A stretch of DNA of 64,000 nt, from NCBI GenBank assembly GCA_021777535.1, contig JAJYDN010000002.1:1-64000 (forward strand), in the 5' to 3' direction. The notes beneath the pieces were generated by a model. That model made no database searches, was not told the DNA's origin, and was given only the letters and a program-made list of their open reading frames with translations. This stretch comes from Pseudomonadota bacterium (GTDB taxonomy: Bacteria > Pseudomonadota > Gammaproteobacteria > Acidiferrobacterales > Acidiferrobacteraceae). Both the position numbers and the translations under genes were made by a program. Numbering within the stretch: position 1 is the first letter of the stretch; every line of letters begins with the position of its first letter. Positions 58,841-64,000 of the stretch are shown piece by piece.

Positions 58841-59404
58841 GTGCGCAAGCTGTTCTGGGTCGGGGCCCTGGTGTTCGTGGCGATCGCGGTCGTCCTCGGG
58901 CGGGGACTCTTTCTGAATCCGACGTTCATCCCGTCCCCGTTCATCGGCAAACCCATGCCCGGGTTCCGGTTGCCGGTCGCCGGACAGCCGGCACAGTACG
59001 CGACCAACAAGACCTTCCTCGGCCATGTCGTGCTCTTGAACGTGTTTGCCTCGTGGTGCGTGAGCTGCCGGCAGGAAATGCCGGTACTGATCCGCATCCA
59101 GAGCCTGCACGTGGCGCCGCTGATCGGGGTGGATTACAAGGATACGAAGCAAGGCCTGCAGCGCTACCTTCGCGTGTTCGGCAATCCGTATTCGATGATC
59201 GTCGCGGACAAGCGGGGCATGGCGGTAATCAACTGGGGCATTTACGGCGTACCTGAAACCTTCGTGTTGAACAAGAAAGGGGTCGTTGCCTACAAGTTTG
59301 TGGGACCGATCACGTGGCGTCGTCTCAAAGACAAGCTGCTGCCGATGGTGCGGCGTCTACAGGCCGAGCCTGGTCCGGCGCCGGCTCCCCTCACGGGCTC
59401 CTAG
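58841..59404 (+). CDS. ccmG: Thiol:disulfide interchange protein CcmG
   Basis: A 187-residue membrane-anchored thioredoxin (anchor 4-24). The redox pair is Cys73/Cys76 in ASWCVSCRQE. The cis-Pro region is YGVPETFVLNKKG. The role is to keep CcmH and apocytochrome thiols reduced. It begins with GTG one base after the ccmE stop and is the last gene of the run. In E. coli ccmG lies between ccmF and ccmH; here it is after ccmE. Confidence 0.94.
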   Translation: MRKLFWVGALVFVAIAVVLGRGLFLNPTFIPSPFIGKPMPGFRLPVAGQPAQYATNKTFLGHVVLLNVFASWCVSCRQEMPVLIRIQSLHVAPLIGVDYKDTKQGLQRYLRVFGNPYSMIVADKRGMAVINWGIYGVPETFVLNKKGVVAYKFVGPITWRRLKDKLLPMVRRLQAEPGPAPAPLTGS

Positions 59405-59440
59405 GCCGTTGCGCCTGACGGCGCGTCCTGCTGTATCTCC

Positions 59441-60043
59441 TCATTCTCTTGCTGGGTGTGCCAGGGGCGCCGGCTGCGCGCGAGCGCGCCAACGCGATGT
59501 CGGCACGGCCACCCCGGTGTGGGCGGGAATCACCGGCTCGTGCGGCACTCTCCTGACGAGCCGCCGGGCCCGGCGCAAGAGAGCGATGAGGCCGGAGTCG
59601 TGGGTGAGAGCCGACAGCTGCGGCCCAAAGGCCCTTCCGAATCCGAGCGGGTGGTGGCGGTGCGTCCGCAGGCGCGGAACCACCAGGAGGGCGCCCCGGC
59701 GCAATTGTTGGGCCATCGCATCGATTACCGGCGGTTCCAGGGCAGCGGGCCCCGTGGCGGCGACAATCCAGCCCGCGGCACCCCCGGTCACGCGGATCGT
59801 GTAGGCCAATTGGGCGGCGACGCCTTCGTGGGTGTGCGGGCAGCCGAGGACCTCGACGCCCTGTTGGCGTTCCCGCGTGGCCTGCACAAAGGCCTCAGGC
59901 CGCACGACGACGATCAGGCGGTCGACTATCCCGCGCAAGGCGTGCGCACCGGCTGTGGTGTCCGGCAGGCCGTGGGGGTGCGGTGGGCACAGGTCCCGGC
60001 CGGAGTCGCGTTGGTGCGTGGCAAGCAGGATTGCGGTAATCAT
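59441..60043 (-). CDS. Degenerate MocA/MobA-like nucleotidyltransferase
   Basis: A 200-residue protein that resembles the molybdenum cofactor cytidylyltransferase family (MocA). The start MITAILLA is right, and the late motif HRHHPLGFGRAFGPQLSALTHDSG matches the family G-H-P-x-G-F-G-R block and what follows. However, the nucleotide-binding loop, normally LAAGxSxRMG, is replaced by LATHQRDSGRD, and the metal-binding Asp near 100 is not evident (VAATGPAAL). It is likely not a normal nucleotidyltransferase. The ATG at 60043 is behind GGAGGAGG. It lies convergent to ccmG with a 36-bp gap. Confidence 0.6.
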   Translation of the reverse strand: MITAILLATHQRDSGRDLCPPHPHGLPDTTAGAHALRGIVDRLIVVVRPEAFVQATRERQQGVEVLGCPHTHEGVAAQLAYTIRVTGGAAGWIVAATGPAALEPPVIDAMAQQLRRGALLVVPRLRTHRHHPLGFGRAFGPQLSALTHDSGLIALLRRARRLVRRVPHEPVIPAHTGVAVPTSRWRARAQPAPLAHPARE

Positions 60044-60339
60044 GGGCGCCTCCTCCAAAACCTCATCCACAGACAGCAAGGGGGCCGGAACGCAGGCTGC
60101 TCGTCCGGCATGAACCCGACCTTTTGCAGTGCCGGGGGTGGTGCCCGCGCGGGGCGCATAAAGTGCACCGGCGCGCCGCCGTTTTTACGGCCACCGCGGC
60201 GGTATCCCCGCATGCCTTCCCCCTGTCGGGGTCCCGTCCCGGCATCACATGACCGGAGAGCGTTTAAGTCTAGAGGAGCGCGGCGCTTTCGCGATGCGAC
60301 CTTCGAGGGATGGTTGTCGGCCCCCAAAGGTCACTGTTT

Positions 60340-60795
60340 CTAGGGCTGCTCGAGTTCGGGCTGCGGGGGTTCGATCCCTTCCGGGAAAAAGGTAAGGCAT
60401 ACCGAATTGATACAAAAGCGTTCACCGGATGGAGGGGGGCCATCCGGGAAGACGTGACCGAGATGGCTTGCGCAGCGGCCGCAGAGCACCTCGGTGCGCT
60501 GCATGCCGTGGCTGCGGTCTTCTTTGCGCGTGATGTGCGCGGGGTCGTAGGGCGCCTTGAAGCTCGGCCAGCCCGTGTGCGACTCGAATTTGTCCTGCGA
60601 CCGGAATAGCGGGAGGTGACAGAGGCGGCAGGCAAAAAGGCCGGGGCGGTGCTCGTCGAGGAGACCCCCGCAAAAAGGTCTCTCCGTTCCCGCATGCAGG
60701 AGTATGCGGCGCTCTTCCTGGGTCAGCGTGCTGATACGCGCGGCGCGCGCCGCCTGCGTGAGGGGGTTCAGGCTATAGCGGGGTTGGCTAGGCAT
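60340..60795 (-). CDS. msrB: Methionine-R-sulfoxide reductase
   Basis: A 151-residue MsrB, which reduces the R form of methionine sulfoxide. The catalytic Cys128 is in RFCINS; the zinc site is formed by FACRLC (C56, C59) and LCGRC (C105, C108). HTGWPSF is present. The start at 60795 overlaps the msrA stop by 8 bp, so both reductases are made together. The upstream (60044-60339, 296 bp toward the next gene) has only a GC-rich gap with hairpins such as GCCGT-AAA-ACGGC and no gene. Confidence 0.94.
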   Translation of the reverse strand: MPSQPRYSLNPLTQAARAARISTLTQEERRILLHAGTERPFCGGLLDEHRPGLFACRLCHLPLFRSQDKFESHTGWPSFKAPYDPAHITRKEDRSHGMQRTEVLCGRCASHLGHVFPDGPPPSGERFCINSVCLTFFPEGIEPPQPELEQP

Positions 60796-61369
60796 GACCG
60801 GTCGGCTCCCCGGAAGAGGCGGTGTTGCGCAGAAGATGCGCAAAAGCCTGTCGTACCTTGAAGATCTTCGGCTGCGCGACATGCGTGATATAAGGCTGGC
60901 CTGGATTACGCGCCGCGTAGTCCTGGTGGTACGGCTCGGCAGGGTAGAAGGTGGCAAGCGGCACAAGCTCTGTGACGATGGGCGCGTCAAAGGCGCGGTC
61001 TGCAGTGAGTTGGGTGATCGCGCGTTCGGCGGCAGCCTTCTGGCTGTCGTCTGCGTAAAAGATCGCTGAACGGTACTGGCGCCCCCGGTCGTTGCCCTGA
61101 CGGTCTTTTTGGGTGGGGTCGTGCGCGGCCCTGAAAAAGACATCGAGCAGCGCCGCATAGCTTATCCGCAGCGGATCGAAGAGGATGCGCACGCATTCTG
61201 CGTGTCCGGTGTCACCCCTGCAGACGGCGCGGTAGTGTGCGGTCTCGGATGTGCCGCCTGCGTAGCCCGATTCCACGGAGAGGACGCCCGCCAGTTGGCG
61301 GTAGACGGCCTCAACGCACCAGAAACATCCGCCCGCCAGAACGGCCGGGGCACGTTTTTCGTCTTCCAT
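60788..61369 (-). CDS. msrA: Methionine-S-sulfoxide reductase
   Basis: A 193-residue MsrA. The catalytic Cys15 lies in GGCFWC, the YAGG segment follows, and GHAEC replaces the common GHAEV-V segment. The F-x-x-H-D segment (FRAAHDPTQKDRQGNDRG) is conserved. The start at 61369 is behind GGAGGAAACC. It is coupled with msrB. It is divergent from the ferritin-like gene. Confidence 0.94.
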   Translation of the reverse strand: MEDEKRAPAVLAGGCFWCVEAVYRQLAGVLSVESGYAGGTSETAHYRAVCRGDTGHAECVRILFDPLRISYAALLDVFFRAAHDPTQKDRQGNDRGRQYRSAIFYADDSQKAAAERAITQLTADRAFDAPIVTELVPLATFYPAEPYHQDYAARNPGQPYITHVAQPKIFKVRQAFAHLLRNTASSGEPTGHA

Positions 61370-61486
61370 CCGGTTTCCTCCGCGCGTCGTTTCTCATACC
61401 ATGTTCCCCATGGCCGCGGAAGTCATGGGTCATGGGGTCTGGCGGGAATGCCTACACAAATTCTATCGCAGGAAGGCGGTGAAGCG

Positions 61487-62311
61487 ATGCGGAATATGGG
61501 CCCGGCCTGGTCATTGGCCGATATTCCCTATCAGGAAATCGACCGCAGCCGGCTTGCTGGCAGCGAGGACTGGTTTGGTCTGCTGGCAGCCTCATCGTTC
61601 ATCGAGATCCTCTCCGACCTCTACGCACGCAATCTTGCCGAATATTACGCCGGAGACGCAGGGGTTTGCGCGTGGCTTACCGGGAAATGGGAGGCCGAGG
61701 AGGTGCAGCACGGGCGCGCCCTGCGCAGGTATGTCGAGCACGTTTGGCCGGATTTCGATTGGGAGCGGGGCTTTGCGGGTTTCCGGGCGGATTACAGTCC
61801 ATACTGCCAGACACAGTTCCTTGGTCCTACGCGCGCGCTGGAGATGGCGGCGCGCTGCGTCGTGGAGACCGGTACCGCGAGCTTCTACACCATGGTCCGC
61901 GATCTGGCCCCGGAACCCGTGCTGGCGATGATCGCCGGGCGCATCCGCGCCGACGAGATCGGTCACTACAAGGCGTTCTACCGCTACTACCGCCAATATC
62001 AGGACCACGAGCGCAACGGGCGATCCCGCGTGGCGCGGGAGCTCTGGCGGCGGGTGGCCGAAGTCGACAGCGAGGATGCCTATCTGGGTGTGCGCAACGC
62101 TTGTCGCATCCGCTATCCGGACCGGCCATTCGGGCGCACCGATTTCACTGCCTTCCGCGCGCGCATCGCCGCCTGGATGCGCAAGGGCTATCCCTTCCCG
62201 ATGGCAACCAGGATGCTCATAAAGCCCCTCGATCTGCCGCCGTTGGTGCACAGACTTGCCGTGCCCGTGCTCGTTGGCACCGCACGGCGCCTGGTGGCCT
62301 TGAGCGGATGA
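61487..62311 (+). CDS. Ferritin-like diiron protein (acyl-ACP-desaturase-like)
   Basis: A 274-residue protein with two ExxH motifs, as in ferritin-like diiron enzymes: E72-x2-H75 (WEAEEVQHG) and E157-x2-H160 (RADEIGHYK). Additional carboxylates are E40 or E52 in helix 1 and E127 in the segment CVVETGTASFY. Four-helix layout and length match the acyl-ACP desaturase/ferritin-like superfamily. The start at 61487 is behind AGGAAGG. It is divergent from the msrAB operon. The substrate is not readable; fatty acid desaturation or oxidative-stress defence are the options. Confidence 0.65.
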   Translation: MRNMGPAWSLADIPYQEIDRSRLAGSEDWFGLLAASSFIEILSDLYARNLAEYYAGDAGVCAWLTGKWEAEEVQHGRALRRYVEHVWPDFDWERGFAGFRADYSPYCQTQFLGPTRALEMAARCVVETGTASFYTMVRDLAPEPVLAMIAGRIRADEIGHYKAFYRYYRQYQDHERNGRSRVARELWRRVAEVDSEDAYLGVRNACRIRYPDRPFGRTDFTAFRARIAAWMRKGYPFPMATRMLIKPLDLPPLVHRLAVPVLVGTARRLVALSG

Positions 62312-62336
62312 GGTCTTTGGGACATCATGCCCCCTT

Positions 62337-62350
62337 GGCGGCAAGCCGCC
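62337..62350. terminator. Short GC hairpin
   Basis: GGCGGC-AA-GCCGCC, embedded in an outer CTTGG/CCAAG pairing, lies 26 bp after the ferritin-like gene stop. No U-tract follows; a weak stop or pause is possible. Confidence 0.3.
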
Positions 62351-62451
62351 TGTTTCCAAGCGGGTGTGTCCTTTGCGCAGACTGCCGGATTGGCTGATGG
62401 GGATCCGGCCGGTGCGCCGCCGCCCGATCTTCTCGTTGCCAAGGAGTTTGC

Positions 62452-63462
62452 ATGCCCTTATCCGCTCTCGAGTTTGCCTTCCGCATGCCGAAGGCCGAAC
62501 TGCATCTGCACATAGAAGGCACCCTGGAACCGGAGCTTGCATTCCGGCTGGCCCGGCGCAACGGCATCACCTTGCCGTACGCCGACGAAAAGGCCCTGCA
62601 CGCGGCCAAAAATTTTACCGATCTCCAGTCCTTTCTTGATCTCTATTACGCCTGTGCGGATGTCTTGCGGACGGAAGCGGATTTTGCGGATCTGATGGGC
62701 GCCTATCTCGAGCGCGCGCACGCCGATCATGTCGTGCATGCCGAGGTCTTCTTTGATCCGCAGACCCACACGGCGCGCGGTGTGTCTTTCGGAACGGTCG
62801 TGCGGGGCCTGGCCGAGGGCATGCGCCGGGGCCGGGCTCTTGGCGTCAGCAGCCGCCTCATCCTGTGCTTCCTGCGTCACCTCCCCGAGGCGGAGGCCTG
62901 GGCGACTCTCGCGGAAGCGGAACCGTTTCTCGAGCAGATAGACGGTTTTGGGCTCGATTCGTCGGAGCGCGGGCATCCGCCTGCGAAATTCGCGCGGGTT
63001 TTTGCCCGGGTTCGCGCGTTCGGCAAGCCGGTGGTAGCGCACGCGGGCGAAGAAGGGCCGGCCGAATACATCACCGAGGCGCTCGATATCCTGAATGCAC
63101 GGCGCATCGATCACGGAGTCCGCGCGGTGGAGGACCCCGCGGTGCTGGCGCGGCTCGCAAGAGAAGAGGTGCCGCTTACGGTATGTCCTCTCTCGAATAT
63201 CCGCCTCTGCGTTTTTCCGGACATGAAGGCGCACAGCCTGCCAAGGCTCCTTGAGGCGGGTGCGCGGGTCACGATCAACAGCGATGACCCGGCCTACTTT
63301 GGTGGTTACATGAACGACAACATCAGGGCCGTGCAGGATGCGTTCGGATGGGATCGGGCGACATGGGCGCAGATCGCCCGCAACAGCTTTGCGGCAAGCT
63401 TCGCGAATGCCGAGGACCGGGCGCGCTGGGAACGTGAACTCGAGGCGCTTGCCGCGCAGTAG
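62452..63462 (+). CDS. Adenine deaminase (adenosine-deaminase family)
   Basis: A 336-residue zinc amidohydrolase of the adenosine deaminase family. The metal motif is AELHLHIEG (H18, H20), with the further His in VAHAGEEG, ARRIDHG and the Asp pair in NSDDPAYFG. The segments FFDPQTHT and GLDSSERGHPPAKF are characteristic of the group that deaminates adenine to hypoxanthine rather than adenosine. The function is purine salvage. The start is behind AAGGAG. It is convergent with cbbS. Confidence 0.88.
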   Translation: MPLSALEFAFRMPKAELHLHIEGTLEPELAFRLARRNGITLPYADEKALHAAKNFTDLQSFLDLYYACADVLRTEADFADLMGAYLERAHADHVVHAEVFFDPQTHTARGVSFGTVVRGLAEGMRRGRALGVSSRLILCFLRHLPEAEAWATLAEAEPFLEQIDGFGLDSSERGHPPAKFARVFARVRAFGKPVVAHAGEEGPAEYITEALDILNARRIDHGVRAVEDPAVLARLAREEVPLTVCPLSNIRLCVFPDMKAHSLPRLLEAGARVTINSDDPAYFGGYMNDNIRAVQDAFGWDRATWAQIARNSFAASFANAEDRARWERELEALAAQ

Positions 63463-63577
63463 AAGTTGTCTGTGGGGACCAAAGGCGCAGGCGGGAACCA
63501 CCCTGCAGGCGCTGGTTTCCCCCGGGGCGCCGCTTGCGATCGCGTGGAGGAACGGGTGTCCCCGTCCGGGTGCGGAT

Positions 63578-63904
63578 TCAGGGTGAAGCCGTTTCGGCGG
63601 GCGGCCGGTTCACGATGAAGGACATCCGCGGCATTCCCCGTCCCCTGGACGTATCGAACGCCATCACGCGGATGTAGTGCCGGGGAAAAGTCGTGCGGCA
63701 GTTGTGGATCTCGAGCACGATGCCTGCCGGATCCTGCAGATCGAACATGGGCGTGCCGAACTTTTGCCAGTAGGTGTTGCGGGGCCGCGGGTCGTCCGTG
63801 TATTCGATGGCGACGATCCAGCCGTTTTTCAGGGCATACCGGATCTGTGCGGTGATCTGCTCGTCCGTGAGATCGGGCAGGAACGAGAACTGGCCTTGGG
63901 TCAT
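63578..63904 (-). CDS. cbbS: RuBisCO small subunit, red type (form IC-like), short
   Basis: A 108-residue small subunit of RuBisCO for CO2 fixation. The start MTQGQFSFLPDLTDEQI, the segment EYTDDPRPRNTYWQKFG and MSFIVNRP are typical of the red-type (form IC/ID) subunit. The start is placed at 63904 by homology; an in-frame ATG at 63925 would add 7 residues. It ends 6 residues after SFIVNRP, without the C-terminal hairpin extension of about 20-30 residues found in other red-type proteins. No cbbX follows on the minus strand. The upstream cbbL, if in the usual place, lies outside the window: up to the edge there are 96 bases with no recognisable CbbL end. Confidence 0.85.
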   Translation of the reverse strand: MTQGQFSFLPDLTDEQITAQIRYALKNGWIVAIEYTDDPRPRNTYWQKFGTPMFDLQDPAGIVLEIHNCRTTFPRHYIRVMAFDTSRGRGMPRMSFIVNRPPAETASP

Positions 63905-64000
63905 GCGATCGCCGGGGTGGGTCATGGTGGCAAGGGCGCCTTGGCATCCGCTGTTTGCAGGAAAAAGCCGCTCTGAAAGATGTGTCCGCACGGGTTTGCG

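Noticed and set aside
60040-60327. 95-codon minus-strand open reading in the msrB to MocA-like gap
   Set aside because: Arg/Pro-rich, no ribosome-binding site and no conserved look; treated as non-coding.
59456-60343. 295-codon plus-strand open reading
   Set aside because: It is opposite the MocA-like gene, which has a better ribosome-binding site and family motifs.
62452-63462. Plain adenosine deaminase call
   Set aside because: The segments FFDPQTHT and GLDSSERGHPPAKF fit the adenine-specific branch better, so adenine deaminase is preferred.
63922-64000. Minus-strand frame open from the window edge to a TGA overlapping the ATG at 63925
   Set aside because: Only 25 codons are visible and do not resemble the end of CbbL; all three frames are open here, so it cannot be supported without sequence to the right.

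Overview
The window is a GC-rich, tightly packed bacterial chromosome segment that reads as the housekeeping core of a gammaproteobacterial, autotrophic sulfur oxidizer. The gene order trpF-trpBA-accD-folC-SPOR-cvpA-purF-metZ, the lptFG/pepA/holC/valS cluster and the full ccm set are gammaproteobacterial in style. The lipoate-assembly genes at the left edge are of the type that serves the sulfur-oxidizing heterodisulfide-reductase-like (sHdr) pathway, and a RuBisCO small subunit lies at the right edge. An Acidiferrobacter-like lineage would fit, but that is inference; no rRNA or other species marker is present. I saw no tRNA or rRNA gene, CRISPR array, insertion sequence or prophage.

Layout: 1-4096 is an operon for non-canonical lipoate assembly (lipS1 3' part, sLpl(AB), lipT, lipS2), closed by a strong hairpin. 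4146-7881 holds two divergent FadL-type outer-membrane proteins and a secreted protein of unknown function. 7974-11900 holds small unknown proteins (one a degenerate receiver), a histone-deacetylase-family amidohydrolase and an aldo/keto reductase lacking its catalytic His. 12087-15932 has a PilU-type ATPase, a small membrane protein, a LysR regulator, a glutamine-amidotransferase-like pseudoenzyme and a small unknown protein. 15966-24631 is the conserved trp/acc/fol/pur/met run.

24655-29409 has a lipoprotein, lpxH and ppiB (minus strand), gltX and cysS. 29431-35951 is a branched-chain amino-acid block (ilvB, ilvH, ilvC, leuA) with the phospholipid genes psd and pssA inserted. 36442-42241 is an SOS mutagenesis cassette lexA-imuA-imuB-dnaE2 under one perfect LexA box that overlaps the promoter. 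42348-49797 has a GAF-LuxR regulator, a family 4 uracil-DNA glycosylase, rimI, and the minus-strand run pepA-holC-unknown-valS. 49894-52521 is lptFG plus an RDD membrane protein. 52779-59404 is a complete cytochrome c maturation operon in the unusual order F-H-I-A-B-C-D-E-G. 59441-64000 has a degenerate MocA-like protein, msrA/msrB, a ferritin-like diiron protein, an adenine deaminase and a short red-type RuBisCO small subunit.

Taken together: reduced-sulfur oxidation needs lipoylated carrier protein and c-type cytochromes, both of which have maturation machinery here. Carbon fixation is represented by cbbS; amino-acid, nucleotide, lipid and envelope synthesis fill the rest. The strongest candidates for unusual biology are the lipoate operon, the pseudoenzymes (14854, 10740, 59441, 8381), the probable leaderless SOS-controlled lexA, the 527-base gap upstream of lexA, and the short red-type CbbS without a cbbX next to it.
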